Numbered from the stretch's first letter, positions 9,433 through 19,236 are shown. The stretch is 64,000 nt of DNA from Dysgonomonas sp. Marseille-P4361 (GCF_900343125.1 NZ_OPYL01000002.1:434001-498000); one strand, 5' to 3'. Numbers and translations: made by a program. The notes: a model not told the origin generated them from the letters alone.

Positions 9433-10131
9433 ATGAAATATATTATTGTCGGACTCGGTGTATTCGGTTCTTCACTTGCTGAGAAGTTAGCATCACAGGG
9501 CAATGAGGTAATCGGAGTAGATACAAAGATGCAACGGGTAAATGAACTGAAAGATAAAATAACACATGTTGCATGTTTGAATGTAACAGATGCTGCTGCA
9601 GTAGAAACATTACCCTTGAAGAATACAGATGTGGTCATTGTCTGTATAGGAGAAGATCAAGGTGCTAATATAATGGCGACAGCCATGTTTAAAAACCTGA
9701 ATGTAAAACGGCTTATAGGAAGATCTCTTAATCCTCTGCAAGAAAATGTTTTACAGGCAATCGGCGTACATGAGATTGTCCGGCCGGAAGAAGAAACCGC
9801 AGAAAGATGGGCCAAGAAACTAACGCTTCGGGGAATGGTAGATTCTTTTGAGTTAAATGAGAATTACAGCATGGTAGAGATTGTAGTGCCGGATATTCTT
9901 GTTGGAAAGACAATCGAAGAAATCGGTTTTCGTAAGGAATATAATATGCTCGTGTTGACTGTTATCAAAAATGTAGAAAAGAAGAGCATAATAGGGAAAA
10001 CCAGAGTTGTTGCCGACGTTCAAGGTATACCAACACCCGATACCATGTTAGAAAAAAATGATATCTTGGTTGTTTATGGATCTAACAAAGATATTAAACA
10101 GTTTATAAGCAAGAACAAAAATCATAAATAG
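9433..10131 (+). CDS. KtrA/TrkA-type K+ uptake regulatory subunit
   Basis: A 232-residue cytoplasmic protein with one RCK_N Rossmann domain (VGLGVFGSSLAEKLA at the N-terminus, with the acidic residue of the NAD/ATP site in VIGVDT) and one RCK_C domain from about 140. One N plus one C domain is the KtrA layout; classical TrkA has two of each. It lies 12 bp after the channel gene and would gate it in response to nucleotides. Confidence 0.92.
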   Translation: MKYIIVGLGVFGSSLAEKLASQGNEVIGVDTKMQRVNELKDKITHVACLNVTDAAAVETLPLKNTDVVIVCIGEDQGANIMATAMFKNLNVKRLIGRSLNPLQENVLQAIGVHEIVRPEEETAERWAKKLTLRGMVDSFELNENYSMVEIVVPDILVGKTIEEIGFRKEYNMLVLTVIKNVEKKSIIGKTRVVADVQGIPTPDTMLEKNDILVVYGSNKDIKQFISKNKNHK

Positions 10132-10230
10132 AAAAAGTGTGATTGGTAAATATATAATTGATAAAAAAGAAGTATCTTTTCCATGGTTATTCAAATCAGG
10201 TGTATAGTCTGAATACTAATAATATATAGC

Positions 10231-11574
10231 ATGTATAACTTCATACGAAAAGTAGTCACTTACGTTAGTCTGCAAAAGCAAACCGAAGACTTTGAAGAAA
10301 TCCATAATTCGATAACACAGGGTATTTCGTTCAAGGGGACGAATATATGGATATTAGTTTGCGCGATAATCATAGCATCCGTAGGGCTTAATACCAATTC
10401 AACCGCTGTGATAATAGGAGCCATGCTTATTTCTCCACTGATGGGGCCAATCAATGGAATGGGTTACAGTATTGCTATTCATGATTTTGGATTGCTTCGT
10501 CAGTCATTAAAGAACTTTGGTTTTGCGGTGCTGGCCAGCCTTATAGCATCCACTGTTTATTTTTCGATAACCCCCGTTCATACAGCCCATTCAGAGCTTT
10601 TAGCCCGAACCAGTCCGACGATTTATGATGTTTTAATTGCTCTATTTGGTGGATTTGCGGGTATTATAGCAATCAGCAGTAAGCAGAAAGGAAATGTTAT
10701 TCCCGGTGTTGCTATTGCTACGGCCTTGATGCCACCTCTCTGTACAGCCGGCTACGGTTTAGCTACGCTCCAATTTTCTTTTTTCTATGGAGCATTCTAT
10801 CTGTTTACCATCAACACTGTTTGTATTGCTTATGCTTCGGTTTTAATTTCTCAAATGTTGAAGTTTCCGATCAGAGATACCAACATAAGTGAGACAAGAA
10901 AGAATCGTATCAATCAGGGCTTATCAATCGTTCTTATTATAATCATATTGCCCAGTATATATTTGGGTTACCGGATGTCCCAGAATGAGAAATTCAGAGT
11001 AAATGCCGAAAAATATACACGTTATGTAGGAATATACAAAGGGAATTATTTATTAAACAATGAGGTTGCTGCAAACAGGAAAGAAATTAATTTGGTATAC
11101 GGCGGATCTTCGTTGACAGAAGAAGACAAAGATGCAATTATCGGTCAGGCAAGCTTATTCTCTTTAGATGATGCGAAAATAACAATAGAACAAGGGTTGG
11201 CCATAGATAATGATATAGCTAAGGATAGACTAAAAGCTCAGTCTGAAGAAGAGAGGTCCCGGCAACAAATAGTCCGCTTAAATGTAGAAATTGCTGATTA
11301 TAAACAAAAAATAGACAGTATACAAAGCCAATATCTTATAGGCAAACAATTACTGTCTGAGTTGACTCCTTTATACCCTCATATAGAGAGTTGTTCGTAT
11401 GCCCAATCATATATCTATACCCAGAATGATACTTTGCATAGAGCGAAAACTGGTGTATTTATGATCACATCTAAACGCATTCTTCCAAAGAACGATCAGG
11501 AGAAAATAAAGAATTGGCTAATGAAAAGATTAAATGAAAAAGAAATTAGGGTCTATTTTGACAGAATTAATTGA
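10231..11574 (+). CDS. DUF389 family membrane protein
   Basis: A 447-residue protein. The first 260 residues hold six or so hydrophobic helices with the DUF389 core (GLNTNSTAVIIGAMLISPLMGPI and a later GVAIATALMPPLC). The C-terminal 180 residues are a charged, partly coiled-coil domain. Family function is not established, although some members have been linked to ion or osmotic stress. Its position after the K+ and Na+ transporters suggests the same theme. Confidence 0.85.
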   Translation: MYNFIRKVVTYVSLQKQTEDFEEIHNSITQGISFKGTNIWILVCAIIIASVGLNTNSTAVIIGAMLISPLMGPINGMGYSIAIHDFGLLRQSLKNFGFAVLASLIASTVYFSITPVHTAHSELLARTSPTIYDVLIALFGGFAGIIAISSKQKGNVIPGVAIATALMPPLCTAGYGLATLQFSFFYGAFYLFTINTVCIAYASVLISQMLKFPIRDTNISETRKNRINQGLSIVLIIIILPSIYLGYRMSQNEKFRVNAEKYTRYVGIYKGNYLLNNEVAANRKEINLVYGGSSLTEEDKDAIIGQASLFSLDDAKITIEQGLAIDNDIAKDRLKAQSEEERSRQQIVRLNVEIADYKQKIDSIQSQYLIGKQLLSELTPLYPHIESCSYAQSYIYTQNDTLHRAKTGVFMITSKRILPKNDQEKIKNWLMKRLNEKEIRVYFDRIN

Positions 11575-11580
11575 TTGATC

Positions 11581-11630
11581 AAGACCGAACTTGTAGAAAT
11601 ATTTTAATGGAATAATCAAGGGTCTTTTAA
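11581..11630 (+). terminator. Possible terminator after DUF389 gene
   Basis: AAGACC (11581-11586) and GGTCTT (11621-11626) form a short stem, and the distal arm runs into T residues. The stem is only 6 bp, so this is a weak call. Confidence 0.35.
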
Positions 11631-11639
11631 ATTATTCCT

Positions 11640-11964
11640 CTACCTGTGTTAAATTATATTGTAGAAATGCCAAATATCAGAACGTGCTATTTCTTTTGAT
11701 GCATTAGTTTTACTCCATTTATCTTATCTGAAATAAATCTCCCCCGGCTGTCTAAATAACTGTTTTAGAAATAAAGGGTGTATACTTCGTCATAATCATA
11801 GAAATTACTCTGATTAGATAAGCTCCCGAACTTCTATCCTCTGGTATTTGAGTAGTGTCTATTAGTAGTCTATATAGACGAACTAATAGAATGGTATAAC
11901 CGATGTTGTAAATTTCTATTTTTCACAAAACGTATATGATCAAACATTTCATGAAAGTATAATC
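11640..11964. other. Non-coding stretch before prophage end, with large near-palindrome
   Basis: No convincing gene is seen between the DUF389 gene and the prophage. The notable structure is at 11858-11890: 9-bp arms TCTATTAGT and ACTAATAGA flank the perfect 12-bp palindrome GTCTATATAGAC. A tiny open frame MIKHFMKV starts at ATG 11936 and is stopped at the phage end. It could be the start of a gene cut by the phage, but this is unproven. Confidence 0.5.
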
Positions 11965-11991
11965 GCAAAAACTTAAAGTACACGTTTTAAA
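11965..11991 (+). repeat. Candidate right phage end (transposase-binding site)
   Basis: GCAAAAACTT is followed by AAAGTACA and immediately CGTTTTAAA. A partly similar block (GTACGC...TAAAAT) follows about 22 bp inward, as expected for repeated MuA-binding sites. It is matched in inverted orientation at 44787-44823. Confidence 0.5.
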
Positions 11992-12064
11992 ATCTAAATG
12001 TACGCAAAATATAAAATAATGCCTTTTCTTTTGATTGTTTTAAACGCCTTTTAAATATACTTTA

Positions 12065-12085
12065 AAGCCCCTTTTATTGGGGCTT
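12065..12085 (-). terminator. Terminator of the rightmost phage gene
   Basis: AAGCCCC (12065-12071) and GGGGCTT (12079-12085) form a perfect 7-bp stem with a 7-nt loop that contains the stop codon of the minus-strand gene. It probably ends late leftward transcription at the phage end. Confidence 0.6.
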
Positions 12086-12415
12086 ATTTATTTTTATATA
12101 CTTCGTCCAGGCGTAAGGATTGCGAGTGTTGAGGTAGTCGCTTTGTCTATCGTTGGCGTATGCTTCACGCTCAAAGCTGATATTATAGTAAGCCTCTTTT
12201 GCATTACCGTACTGTATCAATCTGATTAACCATTCTACCCCATACCACAAATAAAAGAATACATAGAGCATATACTTCATTTGCTGGGTGTGTATAGCTT
12301 CGTGGCGCTTAGTTCTGTCGCTGAGCTGAGTGCCATAGCGAACGAATATTAAGCCGAACAGATTAATAGCGGCAAAGCCTTTAGTCGGCAGTAGTTTGTT
12401 TTCAATTATTCGCAT
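12074..12415 (-). CDS. Small HEAIH-motif phage protein near the right end
   Basis: A 113-residue protein containing HEAIHTQQM, an HExxH zinc-metallopeptidase-like motif (residues about 39-43). Two hydrophobic stretches follow (YVFFYLWYGVEWLIRL), and a conserved-looking FEREAYAND could supply the third zinc ligand (Glu). It resembles a short membrane-associated metallopeptidase-like domain. It is the last gene before the phage end, where Mu-like phages keep accessory genes. Function unknown. Confidence 0.6.
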   Translation of the reverse strand: MRIIENKLLPTKGFAAINLFGLIFVRYGTQLSDRTKRHEAIHTQQMKYMLYVFFYLWYGVEWLIRLIQYGNAKEAYYNISFEREAYANDRQSDYLNTRNPYAWTKYIKINKPQ

Positions 12416-12477
12416 ATCTAAAAAGTTTATTATCTTTGAATTGTTAATACTAATATTTATCTAAAAAATTAAAGACC

Positions 12478-12879
12478 ATGAAAAAGCTCTCACTTTTATT
12501 ATTACTTCCTTTTTTCATGTTATTATCATGCTCTGACGACAATAGCGAAAGTCCCGACAACACAAACCCCGTTTTAAGCTTAAGCAATGAACAGATAGCA
12601 GGAACTTACACGCTAAGCAAAGCGATTGACAAAAACGGCAATCCTATTAGTTATGATTGCAATTTTTCAAAAATCACTTATGAGCTTAAGACTGACGGCA
12701 GCGCTCTACATAAAAGATGTTCGCAAGACTTCGACCACACATGGAAGCGCGACAAGGATAAAATAACTATACATGGAGAGGGTATTATAGGCGATGGAAC
12801 TACATATAGTTTACAAATAAACTCTACCAATAAAAAGCTTGAGCTTGTTACTGCATATACAGTATATATAAAAAATTAA
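12478..12879 (+). CDS. Phage-borne lipoprotein with lipocalin-like repeat
   Basis: A 133-residue protein with a lipoprotein signal (LLLLPFFMLLSCSDD; Cys at about 18) and an acidic stretch behind the lipid cysteine, which in Bacteroidota favours surface export. The body (IAGTYTLSKA..., later THTWKRDKDKIT-like strands) resembles lipocalin-like domains. It runs opposite to the flanking tail genes, overlaps the next one tail-to-tail by 4 bp, and has its own -7-like element TATCTTTG at 12431-12438. That is the profile of a cargo ('moron') gene expressed in the lysogen, perhaps for exclusion or surface change. Confidence 0.65.
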   Translation: MKKLSLLLLLPFFMLLSCSDDNSESPDNTNPVLSLSNEQIAGTYTLSKAIDKNGNPISYDCNFSKITYELKTDGSALHKRCSQDFDHTWKRDKDKITIHGEGIIGDGTTYSLQINSTNKKLELVTAYTVYIKN

Positions 12880-15800
12880 AATTTGAATTTACTTAGCATC
12901 CAAGTACCAGTATAAGGCACACCATCTGAACCCCATTCGCCAATATATACACACATAGCAGTCCAGCCCTCGCCAACGTCAATATATTCGTTCTCCGTGC
13001 TATCGTCGAACAATCTTTGACCGAGTGGCGCATATATACGCATATAGCCCGTCCACCATTGTTTGAACCAAATAACCGTACCTCTGTAAGCATTTGTCGG
13101 CAGGTAAATATGTTGTACGCCTTTAGAGTTTCCCAAAACAAAAGATGTATTTCGGGTTAGCCTGGTCGTTTCTCCACCATCGCCGCTTAAGCTTATCATA
13201 CTAAGAATTTGCCCGTTTATTCTCAACTGGTCGAACCAACCGCCATAGGCTGGGGTTGGGTTGTTTGATTTATTGTGAGCTGTGCCATATACGCCAACTA
13301 TACCCCAGTCACCCGTCCACCACTCCTTATCCATGCTCCCATAACCAAGCCCTGCAATAGCTGCTTTCATATCAATACCCGCCGATACTGGCAGGGTATT
13401 AATGCCCGCTCGGTTCGCAAATACACCTTGAGACGAAAGACTAGCGTAATCGCCATCAGTAACGTTATAGGCTTCTACTTTTGCGTCATTGCTTGAGTCC
13501 AGGCGTATATATTGCTTTTTCGTTTCTTCGTCGCCGTTCTCAGTCCATCGCTTTGTATGGTTATTGAATTGCAAAGAACCGTTTAGCCCATCAAGAACCA
13601 TCGCATTAAGATCGCCCGTTGTTGCTTTCGATTTTATAACCTGGTTTGAGAACAGAAAGCCAGCTATAAAAGCCTCGCCGTACACGTTGAGCGCTTCGCG
13701 AACCGTGGCGTTAGTCATAGTAAGCGTATGTTCTTGCGTAATATTATAGTCTAGGCTATTATTGCCATCGCCCATTTTGAACTGATTTTTTAGAGCTTTC
13801 CAATAGCTACCCCCGTCAGAACTGCGAATAGTATCGACCGTTAGTTGCCCTGGCAATAACTCAGCAAGTCCGTACATAGTAGTAAAGGAGCGGTCGCCCT
13901 CTTCATTCTCTGAATTGATAAAAGCAACCCAAAACATATAAAAGCCGTCGAGGTCTTCTATCTTTATTTTGTCGGTAGATATTAAAAAAACAGCTTCGCC
14001 AGTCAATCGCCCATTTACCAACGTCAAGTCTTTAGAACATTTGAGGTATAAATAATACGGGGTTTCCGCTTCTAAATGGTCTGAGATATACTCGCGTACT
14101 GTCCAATAAGGCTTAATACCGTCTATCTCTATCGTTTCGTGCTTAATCTTTGAAACTGGGCAATGAAATTTTTTATTTGCCTTATCAAAGTATAGAGCTG
14201 GTTCTATTGAGGTCTGCCAGTCGTCAGCCAAGAAACGATATTGAAGAGTAGGCGCGCCAGCTCTGAATACCATACCCTCGAAAACTAAGGCGCTGAGTAA
14301 GTTTTCTTGAAACTCATCAGACATACCCATAATGTTATCAATAAGTTCCTGCGTATCTCGCCATCGACGACGGGCGAAGTTTAAAACTTCTCTGTCTTTG
14401 CGGTCTACGGCTTGCTCTACGGTCGGTATTTCGTTTATTACCGCGCCTACTGTTTTGCTGGTTACGTTGTTGGCTATCGTTATTTCGGGGCTTTGCGGGT
14501 CGTTTGCCATTTCTTTAACTGCCACGATGCGCACGTCTACCGCTTCGGGCAAGAACTGAGGGTCTGAGAACTCAACAAAATAGCCGATATTCAAGTAGCC
14601 GCGTATTTCGCCCCAGTTGCGGCGGGCGTATATACCGTCAAGTTGCCAGCGATACGAATATTGTGCCTGCTCGCCTTGCCATAAATGTTTTACCGTTTCG
14701 TCCAGGGCTTCGTTTTCGGCGTCGCTGATATAACTGTCGGGCATGCGCATGTGAAAGACTGCGTATTTGTCGCCAACTGCGGGTATTATGTTACCTTGCG
14801 GGTATATCAGCCCGTTTTGATTAATCGGCTTTAGCTCAAATTTACGCTTAGCATGGTTATACTTGACGTCGAACTCTTTGCCTGCGACCTGCCCCGTCTG
14901 AAAGATAACCGTCATCGTCTCACCCTCTATAACCATCTTTGAAAAGTCGAGGTCTTCGGGTATATCCTTGTCAATGATGTTGTAAAAGCCTTGTTTGTCG
15001 TTTATCTCTTCTACTGCTGATACCGTACCCACACGGCGCGGGTAAAACTTTGTAATATCAAGGCTATCGTCTTCCCCAGCCAGGGGCTTAACGCGCTCAA
15101 GATACGACCCCGATGCGTCGGTCGTATATTCGATACCCTCGTAAGTTATTCGCTTGTTTTTAGGCAGTAGAAGCGTATCACTCCCATAGCTTGAGCGGTC
15201 TATATTGCGCTCGCCACCCTCAATATATACGCGGTTTATTATTTTGGTATTGTCGTACTGTATGCGACGAATACCGCCCAAAATACCATTATTGTAACCG
15301 TAAGACAACTTAAAGTTAATCTTATTGCCCTTGGCATCCAGGCGTTCGACGCGGCGAAAATGCAGGGTATATTTATCAAGCTCCCATTCTGTTTTGAACC
15401 CGTTGATTGTTTTAGCCAGGACGTCAAAACAAAAATCGTGATTGAAGTCTAACGTAATAGGGTCGCTTTCGATACATTCGCCAACTACCCACGGATATTG
15501 CGGGTATTTCAGTTTCAAGTTGGCGACAATCAAGTCGGCTATCATTCGTGGCGTTGCCGTGATCGGGAACTTCAATTTAAACGAGCTGGTCGGCTTTACC
15601 GTGTTGCCCTCATTCAGATAATCAAAGAATTTAAACTTTGTAGCTTTAAGCATCCATAACGACCCCTCAAGATTAAGTGTATAGGTAAACTTTTCGCTAT
15701 GCTCTTTTACATAGTCCAGGGCGCGCGGCATCCAGTAACGCTCTGTCATAAAATCGCAATATGAACCCTCGTCAATCTGTATAAATTCGGGTAACGAGAA

Positions 15801-15914
15801 ACGAAGCTCAAGGCGGTTGTCTCCCATTATCTCGCGCAGGCGGTAGCTACTATCGTCTACAAAGTCATCAAGCAATAATACGCCAGTATGGCTGAATATT
15901 TTAAATCGTTCCAT
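12876..15914 (-). CDS. Large phage tail-tip/baseplate-like protein
   Basis: A 1012-residue protein. The N-terminal 400 residues look like a tail-tip 'hub' (early strand-rich region, then IADLIVANLKLKYPQYPW), typical of prophage tail proteins found after the distal tail gene. The middle holds helices (EIPTVEQAVDRKDREVLNFARRRW). The C-terminal third has sequences such as MDKEWWTGDWGIVGVYGTAHNKS and is likely receptor-facing. It is the last of the tail gene series: tape measure, distal tail, fibre, this gene. Exact domain families not assigned. Confidence 0.7.
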   Translation of the reverse strand: MERFKIFSHTGVLLLDDFVDDSSYRLREIMGDNRLELRFSLPEFIQIDEGSYCDFMTERYWMPRALDYVKEHSEKFTYTLNLEGSLWMLKATKFKFFDYLNEGNTVKPTSSFKLKFPITATPRMIADLIVANLKLKYPQYPWVVGECIESDPITLDFNHDFCFDVLAKTINGFKTEWELDKYTLHFRRVERLDAKGNKINFKLSYGYNNGILGGIRRIQYDNTKIINRVYIEGGERNIDRSSYGSDTLLLPKNKRITYEGIEYTTDASGSYLERVKPLAGEDDSLDITKFYPRRVGTVSAVEEINDKQGFYNIIDKDIPEDLDFSKMVIEGETMTVIFQTGQVAGKEFDVKYNHAKRKFELKPINQNGLIYPQGNIIPAVGDKYAVFHMRMPDSYISDAENEALDETVKHLWQGEQAQYSYRWQLDGIYARRNWGEIRGYLNIGYFVEFSDPQFLPEAVDVRIVAVKEMANDPQSPEITIANNVTSKTVGAVINEIPTVEQAVDRKDREVLNFARRRWRDTQELIDNIMGMSDEFQENLLSALVFEGMVFRAGAPTLQYRFLADDWQTSIEPALYFDKANKKFHCPVSKIKHETIEIDGIKPYWTVREYISDHLEAETPYYLYLKCSKDLTLVNGRLTGEAVFLISTDKIKIEDLDGFYMFWVAFINSENEEGDRSFTTMYGLAELLPGQLTVDTIRSSDGGSYWKALKNQFKMGDGNNSLDYNITQEHTLTMTNATVREALNVYGEAFIAGFLFSNQVIKSKATTGDLNAMVLDGLNGSLQFNNHTKRWTENGDEETKKQYIRLDSSNDAKVEAYNVTDGDYASLSSQGVFANRAGINTLPVSAGIDMKAAIAGLGYGSMDKEWWTGDWGIVGVYGTAHNKSNNPTPAYGGWFDQLRINGQILSMISLSGDGGETTRLTRNTSFVLGNSKGVQHIYLPTNAYRGTVIWFKQWWTGYMRIYAPLGQRLFDDSTENEYIDVGEGWTAMCVYIGEWGSDGVPYTGTWMLSKFKF

Positions 15915-15924
15915 AAAAGTTGTT

Positions 15925-18282
15925 TTATTTTAAAGCCACTAAAACTGCGCCAGTCATTCCGTCAGCAATTTGATAATAACCTTCTGTGCGTGGGTGTACA
16001 TCATTATTCGCCATCAAAAGCGTTTCTTCGTACCTGCTTGCAACCTTTTGTTCAATTAACGGATAACCGTAAAATCTATCCATCGCAAAGCCGCTTTGTG
16101 AAATAATTACACCCTCATAATTAGCGAATGTTTCAACCGCTTTTTTACTGAAATTGAAAATATTATAGCGTAACATATTGCGGCTTGTAGACCTCAAATC
16201 ACTATTTCGGGATTTAGGCAAGCAAAAGACTACTTTTCCATTTGGATTGTCAGTAATAAAAGCATCAATGATTTTCTTTGCATTATTGACAACTGTATTT
16301 ATTTGCGAGCTTGTAAACAATACTCCCGAAAGGTCATTAATACCGCAATCCATTGTCAAAATATCTATTTTTTTATCACTTGTAAGCCCTAAAGCTTCAG
16401 TGCGATAATATCCGAAATTCAAAACGCCTGTGCCCTCGTTATCCTTTAATACCGAATAGTTTATTTTATCAACCGATGTAACGGTCAAAGTCGGGTTACT
16501 ACTACTTGTAGGCTTTAATATTGCGGGAAAAGTTGTCGGCGGTGTAAATGCGTTCCAATGGTAGCCGATAGCATAACCCGTGCCGTCTGCGTTAATTTTC
16601 CATCGGTGTATCAACATGATAGCGTTATTCACATTATCAAAGTAATAGCCCCTAAATTTGTAAATATTACTTGTATCTAAGTTCGGGTCTACACCCTCAA
16701 AATTAAATCTGTAAGCTGTATCACCATTTGCAAAGAAACTATACGTTTTACCCGTTCTTGCTTCGTTTTTGTACGGCGCGGGGTGATGTGAGCCTAAAAA
16801 TAGAGGTGTAACCCCGCTACATTCAGCTAGGTTTAATTGAAGTTGTTTCGTTACGTCTGCCGTGTCATCGCTTGTGCTATCACCAATACAAATAATAGTT
16901 TTTTCAATATCGGGGCAAACGGCATCAACGACAACCAATTTACTTGTTAGCGTTTTAACGACATTACCACTTTTGTCTAACATTCTGAGCGAAAAATCAA
17001 ACTCGCCAACATCGGCGGTTGTCGGCGTAAATCGAAAAGAGCGTTTATCCATTGCACCTTTTACACATTCGGTATCGAACATAAACGGCGGTTGCCCGTT
17101 GCCATACTCAGGGCAAAGAATGAAAGTGTCATAATACAGATTAAACTCTTTGCCTACTACTGCATACATTTTAGGCGGCAAAAAAGCATCATAAACATTA
17201 CTTGTTATTTCTTTTGTCCTCTTATAGAGTCGGATATTCTCGTTATTGTCTTTATTGAATACACTAGCCGAAAGACCGCTATAAACAAACCATTGCGACT
17301 GTACATTTGCATCGGGCGCAAAGTTTGTATCGACACAAATTATACCGTATGCATTCTCAATATATTGCACCCCATTTTTAGGAACGTTAAAAGTTGCTAC
17401 ACTTACAGCCTCGTCGCTAGTCCATCTATTCTTAGAACTCCATATATAAATATTCAGACTAGAGTCGCTCACATTAACAATCGTAAAACTGTAAAATAAA
17501 TTCGGGTTATAAGCTATATTAAGCTCTAAGCCCAAAATAAACTTACGCCATTGTTCGACTGTCATACTTGTACTGTCCTGAATTGATTTATCAAACGGGT
17601 TATATTCTCTATCAGATATAGGGCTTTTTGTTGCAAGCTGTTTATTTGTTTCTGATAGCTGATTTTGAGCCTTAAACAATCTAATATTTTCGCTATTATC
17701 GGCATTAAAAACTTTTGAGGACAACCCTGCATAAGCAGCCCATTGCGACTCTAACGATGATGCGGGCGCAAAATTTGTATTAATAACAATAGAGCCGTAA
17801 TCGTTAGTAAGACCAACGACACCCACTCCCGCAACTTGAAAAGTTGCTACTGTTTTAGCGTTTTGGTTTGTCCATCTATTCTCAGACGAATAAATATTAA
17901 CAGCTATGTAGTTGCTTGTTTTAACAACAATAGCGGGGCTGTAAAACAAATTCGGGTTATACTCTATATTAAGCTCTAAACCCAAAATAAAGTTACGCCA
18001 TTGTTCAACGGGCATTGCCGCACTTCCTTGTATTTCTGGAACAAAAGGATTATCAGACAGTTTTAACGTCTTTAAAGTCGTTTTAATAACTTTACTTGCT
18101 GGGGCTGTCGTTGTAGAATCATCAATAGTTTGTGTAATGCCGAATAAAGGAGACATCTTTGAAAAATCAATACGCCCCGATTTTAAGCCTATTGTTTTAT
18201 TTTCATAAGCCAAAAAAGTAGACTTATTTATATCTTCTACAATGGGTAGTTCTGAACCTTTTATTATCTTAATTTTTGCCAT
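15925..18282 (-). CDS. Tail fibre with two tandem domains and an SGNH hydrolase domain
   Basis: A 785-residue protein. Residues 78-205 and 228-355 are two copies of one domain, a 150-residue period with shared WR.FILGLELNI.YNPNLFYS, NTNFAP and NENIRL. A linker domain (about 365-455) leads to an SGNH/GDSL hydrolase: GDS at 467-469, a DCGINDLSG block and a C-terminal DVHPRTEGY with Asp-X-X-His spacing close to the catalytic pattern. Such esterases on tails usually deacetylate surface glycans during adsorption. It lies 5 bp from the distal tail gene, so it is likely a receptor-binding component. Confidence 0.75.
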   Translation of the reverse strand: MAKIKIIKGSELPIVEDINKSTFLAYENKTIGLKSGRIDFSKMSPLFGITQTIDDSTTTAPASKVIKTTLKTLKLSDNPFVPEIQGSAAMPVEQWRNFILGLELNIEYNPNLFYSPAIVVKTSNYIAVNIYSSENRWTNQNAKTVATFQVAGVGVVGLTNDYGSIVINTNFAPASSLESQWAAYAGLSSKVFNADNSENIRLFKAQNQLSETNKQLATKSPISDREYNPFDKSIQDSTSMTVEQWRKFILGLELNIAYNPNLFYSFTIVNVSDSSLNIYIWSSKNRWTSDEAVSVATFNVPKNGVQYIENAYGIICVDTNFAPDANVQSQWFVYSGLSASVFNKDNNENIRLYKRTKEITSNVYDAFLPPKMYAVVGKEFNLYYDTFILCPEYGNGQPPFMFDTECVKGAMDKRSFRFTPTTADVGEFDFSLRMLDKSGNVVKTLTSKLVVVDAVCPDIEKTIICIGDSTSDDTADVTKQLQLNLAECSGVTPLFLGSHHPAPYKNEARTGKTYSFFANGDTAYRFNFEGVDPNLDTSNIYKFRGYYFDNVNNAIMLIHRWKINADGTGYAIGYHWNAFTPPTTFPAILKPTSSSNPTLTVTSVDKINYSVLKDNEGTGVLNFGYYRTEALGLTSDKKIDILTMDCGINDLSGVLFTSSQINTVVNNAKKIIDAFITDNPNGKVVFCLPKSRNSDLRSTSRNMLRYNIFNFSKKAVETFANYEGVIISQSGFAMDRFYGYPLIEQKVASRYEETLLMANNDVHPRTEGYYQIADGMTGAVLVALK

Positions 18283-18287
18283 AGTTA

Positions 18288-19235
18288 CTATCTTGTTATT
18301 TCAATATATTCGCCTGCTTCTGTCAATAAAGCTGAGCCGTCCTCAGCTCCAAGCACAAACACGGTTAGCCCCGCGTCAATTTGTATAAGTTTAAGAGTAA
18401 AAGAAACCAATATACCACGCGAGAAAACTCCCATTTTTTTAAAATCTTCCATCTTACTGTAATAGCATTCAGCTTCACCGATATAACTTTCGATTTGTAA
18501 AGATTTGGTTTTTGAGAGGTTGTTAAAAAGTGCTTCGTAATTGTGGTAAAATTCCTCACGGCTATCAGCCCGCATTGTACATTTTAAAGCTATCTCCTTT
18601 GCTTCGAATCTAGGGTTTGAATTAGGATAAGCCCATAATCCTGAACGGCGAGCAAAGCTTCGGGTTAATGGAGCCTTGACGACTGGGAGCTTAAGCATGG
18701 AGCTATACGCTTCGTTTACAATAATACCAAATTCTCCAAGGTCTATACCGTTAAGCAATATATGAGTAGCATGCTTATAGGTAGAGTTGGGAGCTAGAAT
18801 GGTTGGGTCTTTAAATAACTGTATAGGGTCATCCATCGAAAAGCTAACTGTAAAAGCCCCGCGCTTGTCCCCTGGCTTATATAGCCCGCCTTTGTGGTTA
18901 TATTCGGTAGCTGACAAATAGCGGTATTTAAATGTTCGATTAAATTCGCGACTGTATAAATTTATATATCCGCTTGTAATCAGTGAAGAAAAGAGGCTTA
19001 AATTTAGTTCGTATTCAAAGCTATTATCGGCTGATAAATAGAACTGAATAAGCAGGGAGCGGGCATTAAAAAACACCTCAGACAAATCGACATCAAGACC
19101 ATCATACTCGAACCAGTTGTTTTTTTTCGGTTCGGTACGCGCTGGCATGGTCAATATGTCATGGTCGCCGCCTCTGAGAATAAAAGCCCCAAAGTCCGCA
19201 ATATCTACGCCGTTTATAATTACACTACCCCTCAT
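18288..19235 (-). CDS. Distal tail (Dit-like) protein
   Basis: A 315-residue protein beginning MRGSVIINGVDIADFGAFIL. An equivalent segment recurs in the second half (ILLNGIDLGEFGIIV near 156), so it appears to hold two related beta domains. Position directly after the tape measure gene and the KYRYLSATEY/FTVSFSMDDP strands fit Dit-type hub proteins that join tail tube to tail tip. One base separates it from the tape measure stop. Confidence 0.65.
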   Translation of the reverse strand: MRGSVIINGVDIADFGAFILRGGDHDILTMPARTEPKKNNWFEYDGLDVDLSEVFFNARSLLIQFYLSADNSFEYELNLSLFSSLITSGYINLYSREFNRTFKYRYLSATEYNHKGGLYKPGDKRGAFTVSFSMDDPIQLFKDPTILAPNSTYKHATHILLNGIDLGEFGIIVNEAYSSMLKLPVVKAPLTRSFARRSGLWAYPNSNPRFEAKEIALKCTMRADSREEFYHNYEALFNNLSKTKSLQIESYIGEAECYYSKMEDFKKMGVFSRGILVSFTLKLIQIDAGLTVFVLGAEDGSALLTEAGEYIEITR

Positions 19236-19236
19236 T

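Noticed and set aside
11890-11964. Upstream continuation of the phage-interrupted gene in the frame NGITDVVNFYFSQNVYD.
   Set aside because: The frame is closed by TAG at 11887 and has no start codon, so it cannot be the missing N-terminus as it stands.
15925-18282. A diversity-generating retroelement, prompted by the repeated fibre domains and the Mu-like phage type.
   Set aside because: No reverse transcriptase gene and no template repeat found anywhere in the prophage.
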